From Funneliformis mosseae (lineage: Eukaryota; Glomeromycota; Glomeromycetes; Glomerales; Glomeraceae): a DNA stretch of 19,170 nucleotides. A model generated the notes under the pieces. It had not been told where the DNA came from and did not search any database. It saw only the letters and a program-made list of their open reading frames with translations. The stretch spans positions 1 to 19,170 of the forward strand of contig CAJVPP010001568.1 of assembly GCA_910592005.1 (NCBI GenBank), in the 5' to 3' direction. The translations under genes were made by a program, and so were the position numbers. Below, one piece after another: positions 9,761 through 18,879 of the stretch; the first letter of the stretch is position 1, and every line of letters begins with the position of its first letter.

Positions 9761-9828
9761 ATTAAATACTTGTGATATAGACTTAAATTTGTATTATTTA
9801 TTAAATATCTGCAGTCTAGACTTAATAA
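9761..9828 (+). repeat. Diverged 29-bp direct repeat beside the MITE
   Basis: The word at 9761-9789 (ATTAAATACTTG, then ATAGACTTAA) recurs at 9800-9828 (ATTAAATATCTG, then CTAGACTTAA) with several differences. The offset is 39 bases. It directly follows the MITE's right target site and may be a short tandem duplication. Confidence 0.35.
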
Positions 9829-9984
9829 TGTGTGGCTAAACTATTAAAATTACATTTGAGATAAAAATTAATTTAAATAAATAATGATCAGAAAATGCTA
9901 CGATAAAGTAAATATTTTTAATTAAAACTTTTGATGGATTGAACTTAAAAATTGATCCAAAAAAATTAAATTTTAATATTTCAT

Positions 9985-10245
9985 CAATATTAATCTATTT
10001 GAGATAAATAACTACAGCTTTGATTTTTTTCATAAAGATAAATCAAATAAGTTATATTTTATTAATTTTAGTTTGCTAGTTTTGAAAGATTATTTGTTTA
10101 ATTTTACTATATAAATATTTTAAAATGCGTATTATAAATTAATATATAAATACAATAGGCTTAATTTTATTAATATTAATTCATTTAAGATAAAATAACT
10201 ACTACTCAATTTATCATATAGAGATGAATCTAATATATTATAATA
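9985..10245 (+). repeat. Diverged direct duplication of about 75-90 bp
   Basis: The segment from 9985 (words ATATTAATCTATTTGAGATA, then AATAACTAC, then TCATAAAGATAAATC) is repeated from about 10171 (words ATATTAATTCATTTAAGATA, then AATAACTAC, then TCATATAGATGAATC). The copies lie about 187 bases apart in the same orientation. No coding sense is apparent. It may be an old tandem duplication or two halves of one decayed element. Confidence 0.5.
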
Positions 10246-10309
10246 TTTTTATTTTATCAATTATTAGATATTAAAATATTTCAAAAAACTGTTTTTAATA
10301 GGATTTATA

Positions 10310-10394
10310 ATCTAACCTGTAATCTGATCTAATCTAATATTTTAAGTCAGATCAGATGAAATATCAGATCTGATCTAATTCATTCAGAATTCTA
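10310..10394 (-). repeat. Degenerate GATCTGAT repeat ending in a transposon-like terminus
   Basis: About 70 bp consist of overlapping AATCTGATCTAATC, AGTCAGATCAGATG and ATCAGATCTGATC words. The array ends at AATTCATTCAGAATTCTA (ending at 10394). Read on the minus strand it begins TAGAATTCTGAATGAATT, which matches the terminus at 233-250 in 14 of 18 positions. The repeat that follows is built from a different word. It is probably the end of a related mobile element. Confidence 0.5.
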
Positions 10395-10850
10395 TTTCTA
10401 ACTAATATTAAATTGTTCTAATTTTAAATATCAAATTGAATTAATTAATAAAACATTTCTAAAATTTATTAGTTAAAATTTATTATAAATTATTATTTAA
10501 ATTTTTGCTACTATGAATTACAAAATTTTATTATTAAAATCATCTTATAGGATATTATTACATTATTTTGTAATATTTAATCAATTTATAACATTTAAGA
10601 TTTTGTTATTAAAATTATTTTGCTTATTTTTTTTTTTAATGAAATTAGTATAACAATATCTTATAAAGTAATTTTCAATAAAAAATTTTACTGAGAGGTA
10701 TAAGTATCCCAAACCTCTTATTTAAACACCATTTAAACAATTAATAATATTTTTAAAATTTTGAATTTTAGAAGTTTTAAATAATAATGTCGATCATTTC
10801 CAAATTTTATGTTGATCATTTCTAAATCTAATTGTAGATTTTTTGTGACT

Positions 10851-11840
10851 GATGTTACACAAACAAATGACGGGGCCTTGTTAATATGATAGATAATCGA
10901 CTATAAAAATTTAACCAAATAAGTTCATATATAATAATATGAATCAAAAATCTCATTTTTGATTATAGGTCCCGTAAGGTGATTTCAATGGCTTAGCTCT
11001 TGGCATAATGTGATCCGGGTGAATCGGATGATCGGTATGACGACTAACTAGACGGTTCCAAATGATTTTAGAAATTTCTAGTTATAGAAAAGTCTAATCG
11101 CTTTTATATAATAAGTAACCCTTGTTAAAAATTGTTATAATAAATTTAATGAATAAACTATTAAAGGAAATGAAGTCATGACCGGGTCCTTAGAACCCGG
11201 TCCTAAATTTTAAAAACAAAGATTCTGAATTGTTTACCTTTTAATGATAATATTATTTACATAAATATAATTCCGGTAAAATAAAAAATCCTTTCTAGAA
11301 CTAGCAAATTTATTGAGACTTTTAGGACTGCTTAAGATCTCTAACCTTGGCTGTAAAATATGAACAATTGACAAGAAACTTTTGGAGAAAAACATCCATC
11401 TTGATGAGTTGTTTGAATTTTAAACAAAATATTATTAAAATATTTTTGTTCAAAACGAAGTCAATAAATAAGCTTTAAATGGTATAATTCAAGTTTAATG
11501 TTAAACTTGTAATCATTATCTGTGAATAAAAAAATTTAACTATTTTAAGCATTAATATATTGGGTCAAAGTTCTGTAAAATATGAACAGGTCGAATATGC
11601 TTCGATCAAATTTTTCGAAACGTACTGATCTGCAAAAATCAAAATCGTCCATATGAAAACTTTTAATACATTTTGGATATTAAAGTGACCTTATGTTCGT
11701 TACGGTTGATAAATACTTTATTAAATTACGTTGTTAAACTTATCTTTTTGAATTTTTAAATAAATTTTTTTTTATTATTATCAGCATGATTTTCACGAGA
11801 AATGTATTTTTATAAGAAACGTCAATAGAATTACAATAAA
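10851..11840. other. Anonymous moderate-GC segment with hairpins
   Basis: No gene is recognised. A 10-bp perfect hairpin with a 3-base loop (AATCAAAAAT / ATTTTTGATT) lies at 10942-10964. A 7-bp GC-rich hairpin (ACCGGGT / ACCCGGT) lies at 11181-11201. The 16-mer CTGTAAAATATGAACA occurs at 11351-11366 and again at 11573-11588. Around 10990-11010 a TGGCTTAGCTCTTGGC word resembles a tRNA D-arm/A box, but no matching B box or foldable tRNA follows. The segment probably consists of transposon debris. Confidence 0.4.
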
Positions 11841-13301
11841 TACAAGGGGGGATAGTAAGCACAAACAGATGATCCAAGGCTTAGAGGTTTCATTCTTTCA
11901 GCAAAATTACCGTTTTGCATTTCATCCATGACGTGCGTGACAAATAGGGTTTCAAATTAAATTTCTTAATAATAACTGAAACACAAGGGGGTGAAACAAG
12001 AGATATCATCTTCCATAAAATTCACTGTGCGTCACTGTGGCACTTACATCAAATGATATAAAATGGTTTATAAATGGTTAAAAAAATATTCATTGCTTAA
12101 GCCGTTTTACTTGTTTAAGATTTTTTTTTTTTAACCGGTTACCGCAAAATTCAAAATTTTGGGACATCATCTGTCCTTGCTCGATAGGATTCAGTATAAT
12201 TCAAAATACTACACCCCGAATCTAACGATATATTTTTCTTTGTCAAATGTGTACGTGCATATACTGCCGTGTAGAGGTTGGAACCGGTTAAAGATTTTCG
12301 GACCTACTGCTGTACGGAAATTAATTTATCAGATTTTGTGGATCTCTCTATTTTTAACACAAACTTTTTTGTAATTAAATTTTATCGTTTCTAAAATATG
12401 AGATTTATATATCATATCGTTTCATAACCAATGAATTAACTAATTTATAATCGGGAATTAAATTACTTATTATAAATCCACGCACGCAACATATACGTAG
12501 AGTGTGTCAGTACACTAGTACCCTAAAAATAATAGATTATGATTAAGGTAACTTTCCGGTAATTTTCAATAAAAAATCTTTTAGTTACATTTACTAACTA
12601 ACTTTATCCGCTATTACAAATCGATTAAAAAGGTCGTCGTTACTTATTTCTCAACCTGATCTGAACTTTCCGCATAAAAGCGTGTGCAACTTATCGGTCC
12701 CGAATTAAAACATCTCCGCTCCTTTATAGTTCTTTCTTTATTTAGAGACATGCATGCATATAAATCAATCTCATTATAATTTGGCCTTTAAAGGAATATT
12801 AACTTTCGAATATTTTCTTTATATAATAAGCATAGCATAGCATATGTACTTCTTAAATGCTTAGCTTGACATCATTCTATGAAGAAGAAGTAACTTATTC
12901 AGGCTGGTAATTTCTTTTTTTTTTTTTTTTGCATAAATTTAATATCTAACATTGATCTTAAAAATAAAATTACAATGCTTTATACTACTCTTTATTAAGC
13001 TAAGCTAATAGTATTCTTTAAAAAAAAAGTTGATTTTTGAATACTTTTTTTTAAAAAGAAATTAAATCATTCTTTCAATGTGCTTGGGAACATACTTTGA
13101 AATACCAATCAAATATTTTTAATTGGCAAACTCAATATTCGTGCCGATGGAAATCGAATACAGTTAGTTAATTACCGCGCCTTGCAGCAATTGACTTTTT
13201 TATTTTATTTATTTATTAACGGTTATAAATTAAATTATTAATTTTGAATTTTGAAACTTTGAAGGTACATGCTTCTTGACTTTCCTAATTAATTATCTAA
13301 A
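11841..13301. other. Spacer with inverted TTTAACCGGTT pair
   Basis: TTTAACCGGTT occurs at 12130-12140 and in reverse complement at 12282-12292. These bracket 163 bp. A 71-codon plus-strand frame (12159-12374) begins inside the bracket and runs past it. It has no domain I recognise and I do not call it a gene. The remainder holds a poly-T run near 12910-12930 and short GCATA microrepeats near 12830, but nothing gene-like. Confidence 0.4.
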
Positions 13302-13533
13302 TTAAATTACTTTATAAGTTAGATAAAAAAAGTCGAACACGAAAGAAGGAGACAAAGATCCAAACAAGTTGGAGAATTTAATTCCATTATGATGAATGTT
13401 TAGATAAAATAAAAGAGAGAAAGAAAATATTTTCATAATTCGAGATGAATAATTTAAGGATTTTGTAAAAGTGATATTGGTGAGCCAGATAATCTTTTTA
13501 TCGTATAGATCGAATCCGATTATTCTTTGCAAT
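13302..13533 (-). other. 3' flank of HMG copy 3
   Basis: A purine-rich stretch on the plus strand (about 13320-13460) lies directly downstream of the HMG gene. It is weakly reminiscent of the purine-rich downstream DNA of copies 2 and 4. A 76-codon minus-strand frame covers it (13302-13532), but its composition is that of polypyrimidine DNA, so I regard it as chance. Confidence 0.35.
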
Positions 13534-13926
13534 TTATTTTTTTATCCTTTTGCATTGTGTGTATTCTACACATTCTGTGCCAGTATTATTTATAGCATTT
13601 TTATTATTAATTAGGTTTGTAATTGCAATATTCGATCTTTCACTCGCTTCGTTAACATCATCGTTAACTACCGCCTTTTGTAATTTTTGATCCCGACTAA
13701 TATGGTACTTTCTTTGCCATTTAGCTTTTTCAGTTTCTGATAGCTTTTTCCATTCTTCCGACACTATTTTGCTAAATTCTGTCATTGTTATATTAAGTGG
13801 TCGATCTTTCATCCTTTCTTTACGATATGAGATAAACATATTTGGTTCTCGTTTTCTGTTCTGCTTTTCTGACGTTTCTAACGTTTCGGGGTCAAAAAAA
13901 TGATATGTCATTTCCTTATTGCCCAT
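13534..13926 (-). CDS. MATA-type HMG-box protein, copy 3 (130 aa)
   Basis: This is a predicted MATA/Sox-class DNA-binding protein. Residues 8-13 read YHFFDP. The HMG box lies at about residues 24-81 and shows RKREPNMFISYRKERMKD (24-41), MTEFSKIVSEEWKKLSE (48-64, Trp 59) and KAKWQRKYHISRDQK (67-81). It looks closest to a family consensus, sharing about 44 of 52 core positions with copy 2 and about 41 with copy 1. The tail has NLINNK and TECVEY words that echo the tail of copy 1, and ends in a basic CKRIKK. The start MGNKEM aligns with MSNNKM of copy 1. The frame is intact with no sign of truncation. Target genes and any mating or developmental role are unknown. Confidence 0.88.
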   Translation of the reverse strand: MGNKEMTYHFFDPETLETSEKQNRKREPNMFISYRKERMKDRPLNITMTEFSKIVSEEWKKLSETEKAKWQRKYHISRDQKLQKAVVNDDVNEASERSNIAITNLINNKNAINNTGTECVEYTQCKRIKK

Positions 13927-15335
13927 TGTTTAGGTTTTATTGCGTTTCAAAAAAAAAAAAAACTGTATCGATAAAATTTAACACACTTTTATAATTAATC
14001 GGTTGAAAAAAATCTGGAAAACAAAAGTTTCATTTTGAAAGAAAATGGTTACCTTGAAATGTTTATCTGATCGGATTTATCCGAAGCTTTTCTTTTTTAA
14101 AATTAGAAAATCCCTATACAAAGATATATAAACACTTAAAAATGTAATAGGTTTGTCTTTTACCTAATTTAAATTAGGAAGTGACCCATGCAATTGATTA
14201 ACAATATTGATTGCGCCACAATAACTTCGCCATTTTAAACAATTTTCATTAAAAAAGCTATAAACGGTTTATATTCGACGTATCGCCACAAATTTAAAAT
14301 GAATCAAATATAATTTCAATACAGCGTGTGTTACCTTTCGCCATAGGGGGGCGTATACATATATTGTATGAACAAATATGATTCAGAAAAAATTGAAGGC
14401 GCAATTTCGAAAATCAATAGTTTTTGGTGATTTCCAATTCTTTTGATGACTAAAACGCATTGAAGAGATGAAAGGATCAAGTCCGAACCTAAAGACTTAA
14501 AAAGAAAAAGGTTATTGTTCTTGTATTCATAAATGACGATCAGTTAGAATTAGCCACAGATAAATTTGACCAATCATAAAGGCAAGCCACAATAACGATA
14601 TTATCGTATGATTTTATTTTATCATGTAATAAAAAAAAATGGAAGGATTCACTTTTTTAGGAAACACATAAAAGTTAAATTTGTTAACTTTTTTTGTTTT
14701 TATAACAAAATTTTATTTTTATGCGAATTGTACTTTTGAAAAACCTAACTGGAAAGAAAACCTTTATAATTTATTTAATATATTATATTCATAGAAGACG
14801 ATTATTTTATTCAATAAAAAAAAGAAAGATTTAATGCTTCCTCAATTAACAATTATATTCATGCTATCAAATATTATTGCTAAAAAAAAAACTATTATTC
14901 CTTAATTATTTTGAAAAAATTACAATTATTCTATTGCAACACAAAATTAACCAAAATCAACCGCAAGAATTAGAATATTAATAAATGTATAAAAATTTAT
15001 AATATCTATTGTTTTACTTATTAGCTTAAAATATAATATTGTATAGTTAACTCCGTGATATCACAAAAAAACCAAGATCGTTTACATCATACGGTGAGTC
15101 GATAATTGAAATTATTAATGTTGGCATTTTTTATAAGAATAATAGCCAAAATTGTACAAATGCAAAAAATTTTAATCCAGATTTGTGGAATAAGGGACGC
15201 CAAGAAAATTTGTAATTGAACTGTAAAGAATTAACTAAAGTAAATTAGGTTTACTTCGCCTTCGACGCAGCTTTTTCTCGTGTTTTAATGCGCAGTATGA
15301 TATCATAGGTACCCCACACATATTTTCAAAAAAAA
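13927..15335. other. Spacer between HMG copies 3 and 4, left part
   Basis: I see no gene here. Small hairpins occur at 14595-14607 (ACGATATTATCGT) and 14670-14692 (AAAAGTTAA / TTAACTTTT). GCCACAATAAC is present near 14216 and again near 14586. The part next to 13926 should contain the promoter of copy 3, but no distinct element stands out. Confidence 0.4.
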
Positions 15336-15440
15336 AAAACTGTGGTCTAGCATCGTGACCCATTATTGATTTGCAAAATCATGTTATGTATATCTCATGA
15401 CTTGCAAATCATAATGGTCATGATGCTAGACCACAGTTTT
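15336..15440. mobile_element. 105-bp fold-back MITE-like inverted repeat
   Basis: The left arm begins AAAACTGTGGTCTAGCATC and continues with TGACC and TTTGCAA words. The right arm is its near-complete reverse complement, ending CTAGACCACAGTTTT. The arms are about 45 bases each, differ by a few substitutions and small gaps, and surround a short loop around 15383-15395. The outer 19 bases pair perfectly. The element has no coding capacity. It could be a miniature transposon reduced to its ends, or a structure that makes a hairpin RNA if transcribed. Target duplications are obscured by the A- and T-runs on each side. Confidence 0.65.
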
Positions 15441-16138
15441 GTCGCAAAGTTCAAAAAAAAATTCTATAATTAAAGTTTGATCTCCTCGATCGATCATGTT
15501 TAAACAAAATTTAACCGGTTAACCAGATTTTCATATAAACTATATGGTGACCTTTACAATAGAAAGGGGGCTTGAAATAACATCGTCATTTTTTATTTTT
15601 TAGGTAGTTTCCCCTGTCTTTTGCAAATTATTATTAATCAAATATGTAGAGTTTGTCATAAAATGTAGAAAATTCTATTCGGTTAAAGCCTTCACCCGAG
15701 CTTATTTCTGTGTGGCTAATTCCGATCTTATCCCTTATTTAGCTTGTAATTATCACGTGATACTTATTTTAAAGAAGATTTTTTTATATCATATAATATT
15801 AAGTTCGTTAAAGTATTGTTTCCGATTTATTTTACATTTCAAAGATGGGTATATAGCCTCTCAAAAATATTTAAATAATTATAAAATTATTTTTATAAAA
15901 TAATTTGTTTACATCAAGATGAATCAAAAAAGAACTTTTAAAGGAAATAAAATTCACAAATTCAAAATAAAAAAAAAAAGTTGAAAAAAATTATATTTGG
16001 AGTAATATATAGATTAAAATAAAAACGAGTGTTGGTAAAAATTTATTTCGAATAAAGGAAAAGAAAAAAAAAAACTCGAATTTATAAATTTAAAGAAAAA
16101 TTAAGAATAAAAAAATGTCTAGTTTCAACATTTTATTT
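15441..16138. other. Spacer downstream of HMG copy 4
   Basis: A third TTTAACCGGTT occurs at 15510-15520, here extended to the palindrome TTAACCGGTTAA. A 63-codon plus-strand frame at 15712-15903 has no recognisable domain and AT-driven composition. From about 16020 to 16110 the plus strand turns purine-rich with CGAATAAAGG and CTCGAATTTA words, related to the array beside copy 2. Confidence 0.4.
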
Positions 16139-16504
16139 CTACAGGTTTTTGTAATTTGTTTGATTTCGATCTATTGGAACATTCCTTTCCAAAATAGTTT
16201 TTCCATCCGGTAGGATCCCATTTTGATTCGCAACGGTTTCATATTCAACACGTTTTGACAGTTTTTCGTCTCTATTTATTTGATATTGTCTTTGTAATTC
16301 GGTTTTGTCAATTTCTGATAGCTCCTTCCACTTTTCTGACATCAGTTGACTGTATTTGGTCATTTGTATATTATTTGGTTTATATTTCATCATTTCATTA
16401 CGATATGAAATAAACATATTTGGGATTCTTTTCTTTGGTTTCTCTTCATATGCTTTCGATGTTTGAGGCTCAAAAAAATGGAAGGTTATTTGATTGTTAA
16501 CCAT
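16139..16504 (-). CDS. MATA-type HMG-box protein, copy 4 (121 aa)
   Basis: This is the most divergent of the four HMG-box paralogues. Residues 8-13 read FHFFEP. The box is at about residues 24-81 and shows KKRIPNMFISYRNEMMK (24-40), MTKYSQLMSEKWKELSE (48-64, Trp 59) and LQRQYQINRDEK (70-81). The usual KDRPLN is replaced by KYKPNN, and Trp in helix 3 by Leu. By eye it shares about 33-34 of 52 core positions with copies 1 and 2. The tail is short, polar and unlike the others. The start MVNNQI aligns with the other starts; the upstream sequence contains another ATG, out of frame. The frame is intact. Substitutions in the DNA-contacting face could mean altered target choice or relaxed constraint. 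Confidence 0.83.
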   Translation of the reverse strand: MVNNQITFHFFEPQTSKAYEEKPKKRIPNMFISYRNEMMKYKPNNIQMTKYSQLMSEKWKELSEIDKTELQRQYQINRDEKLSKRVEYETVANQNGILPDGKTILERNVPIDRNQTNYKNL

Positions 16505-18879
16505 TATTTCATGTACGAGGAAGTTATGATTGCTTAACCAAAATTTTTCTTGACCTATTTATATGTAATTTGGAATAATTAATTTATAAATAAGTTTCAA
16601 AGCAAAAACTTAGCCATGAAAATATTGCAAATCGGATGAATAATCTCCTCTTTCAACAGTTCTTTTCATTTACACGATTATAAATCAACTTTGATTTCAA
16701 AGCATTATTCAGCCCTTTCATGTAATTGATCGACATACATATATTAGGCAATAAATGAAAGTATTACTCGGACTTTTTTCTCCTACAAAATAGTAATTAT
16801 TCCATTCTAGCTAAATAATAGTTATTTCCACAATGAGTTTCAAGAATTCATTCTCAAATCAATTCAGCTTTTTAACTCAATATCCGGTTGACTTCCAACG
16901 AAGCCATTATATTACCGATTTTATTTATGAAAAAATTGGGAAGTTATAAACGTAAATAGAAGAATGTAAGTTCTTATTGTTTCAATTTTATTCTAAAAAT
17001 GGATACTTTCAAAGAGGATACAGAATTTAGTGAAGGCTTTGCCTGACTAATCTCATATCTAACATTTGTCTTGTACGATTTTTTACGGTTTGTGACGCAA
17101 TATTCGGTTGACGCTATGAAAGATTTTGACGATTTCTAGTCTCCCGACACGAATAAATTATGGTAATTGAGATAAAATTTTGTTGGAATTTTTTTATTTA
17201 TAATAAGTAAATTTGATAATTTTAATTAATTTCAATGATCTTACCATTTTTGTAGCATAATAACGTTTATAGGGACATTATTTATCATGTAATCAAAATA
17301 TGCGTTGTGGATTAAAATTAGGTTGGCCCAGGTCGTGCTTGTTTGTTTAACATTATTTCATATTCCCATTGTATGACTTTTTCTTTCATCATTAGCCGCA
17401 TGTATAACATATGATTTCTCGCCATTGTTTCCAAAAAAAGCGAAATAAAAGATCGTCAGGCCAGGCTTCTATTTTTACTATTTAAAAAAAATCATTACTA
17501 GTTCTTAGTAATAATTGAAGAAACAAATACATGAACTTCACTACCAGTCCTGCAAAATTTCTCGTGAAAATCATCGACATTATCATTTGAATTCATATGC
17601 GTCGCGTAGCGTAGCATTGCATTGTTCTTATTGTTCTTTTTATATTAATCATAAAAATGAAAGGTTTACATCTGAATCGGTAACAATCAAAATTTATATT
17701 ATTCGATTTGCTTTAATTGATGATAAGATAATGGTGGCAACCTCCAATTAATTACATCATCGTGGATAATTCAGATGTAAGACAAATTATGTGAGATGAT
17801 GATTTATCTTTCGCTTCATATATTATCGAACGCCTAATAAAAAGAAAAATTTTGTGTCATATTGTAATGATGCGAGGTTTCATTTAATACCACTTTTGAA
17901 ACACTCACTAAAATAACAATAATTAAATGATTGTTTACGAAATTATTAATTTGATGAATTTGATGGAAATTTCTAAATCAGTAGATCATAAAAGGATAAG
18001 AGAGCTTACCCTTGAAACTATGATTAAAAAGAAGAAGTACGAATCGTGTACATACTTTCACTGATAGAAATGCTACTAGGCCTGATTCACAACATATACC
18101 AGTAATGGTAATTTAAAAAGGTGGAAACCTATGCCAAATCTAGTGATGTTAAAAGTCACAATAAATTTATTTACAAGTTTTATAGACTGGCTTTTATTTT
18201 ACTTTATTTGATTATGTACTAATGGAATATTGTTGATAGCCTTACTCGGGTCTTTATTTTGTGAAATTTAAGACCGGTCCAAACTTTGGGGTTTTCCATT
18301 TTTACTAATTATTTTATCGAATTTATTTTTTTTTTTTTTTATCAAAATAATTGCCAAATTTGTAATGATCTGAGTGATCCTCACTACACATCTACGAATA
18401 ATAGGCCATTAATTCATCAAATATATTTATTTGGCGTTATACACGTTCATTTTTTTTTATTTTAGGTATTATATTTATAGAAATTACATCTTAATTATAC
18501 TTTATACATGTATAAAAAGACTATACTGGTTTGCTATATACCTTTAGAATGTAAAAAACAAAAGGTTCATGTACGAAAGTTTTGACGAAGTAAAATTTAC
18601 AAGTACAGTATGTCTAGAACTGATATAATGTATCTAATGTACAATATCTTTTTTTTTTTTATCACGAAACTTTAAATGCCATGACGTCTTATATTATCAG
18701 ATCATTATTTTTCATTAAAGACAACATGTAAAAAAAATACTTTCCTTTAAAAAGATTGTCAACTCAAAAGGTGGGCAATTTTAAAATAAATAAATGTGAA
18801 TTAATAAGATATTAACATATTAAAGTGTGATAACGAATTATTCATAAAGTCTAATATAAAAAAAAAAGAGATTTTTTTC
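16505..18879. other. Long right-hand spacer without a recognised gene
   Basis: The stretch is moderately AT-rich. A 78-codon plus-strand frame at 17515-17751 has no known domain and lacks convincing protein-like composition. A 15-codon frame starting ATGGATACTTTC at 16999 ends at TGA and shows no good donor, so it is not called as an exon. TCAATATCCGGTTGAC near 16878 and GCAATATTCGGTTGAC near 17097 are similar words in the same orientation. Short direct microrepeats (GCGTAGCGTAGCATTGCATT) lie near 17605. Nothing else is supported. Confidence 0.45.

Larger units (their letters stand above)
9080..10850. other. Second extremely AT-rich block
   Basis: Composition drops again to nearly pure A and T, as in the first 3.1 kb. 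No gene-like frame is visible. The block contains a pogo-type MITE, two local duplications and a degenerate GATCTGAT array, listed separately. The right boundary, near 10850, is marked by a return of G and C. Confidence 0.7.

Noticed and set aside
10975..11060. Possible tRNA gene or tRNA-derived SINE
   Set aside because: TGGCTTAGCTCTTGGC resembles an A box, but there is no GGTTCGAATCC-type B box in range and no cloverleaf can be drawn.
12159..12374. 71-codon plus-strand frame as a small secreted or membrane protein
   Set aside because: Hydrophobic stretches are at the end rather than forming a signal peptide, and it straddles a possible element boundary.
13302..13532. 76-codon minus-strand frame beside HMG copy 3
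   Set aside because: It comes from a polypyrimidine strand, giving Phe/Ser/Leu runs, and has no domain.
11980..15600. Possible segmental duplication linking 11982-12020 and 15559-15600 (AAGGGGG, then ACATCGTC-like or ATATCATC-like words)
   Set aside because: The similarity covers only about 30 bases and neighbouring landmarks such as AACCGGTT lie on opposite sides, so the regions are not collinear.
3905..16504. Calling the HMG array a functional mating-type locus
   Set aside because: MATA-HMG proteins are widespread and multicopy in these fungi. No homeodomain pair, pheromone or receptor gene is visible, so a mating-type role cannot be supported here.
17515..17751. 78-codon plus-strand frame as a gene
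   Set aside because: It has no recognisable domain, no paralogue in the window, and is rich in His/Ser/Tyr as expected of translated non-coding DNA.
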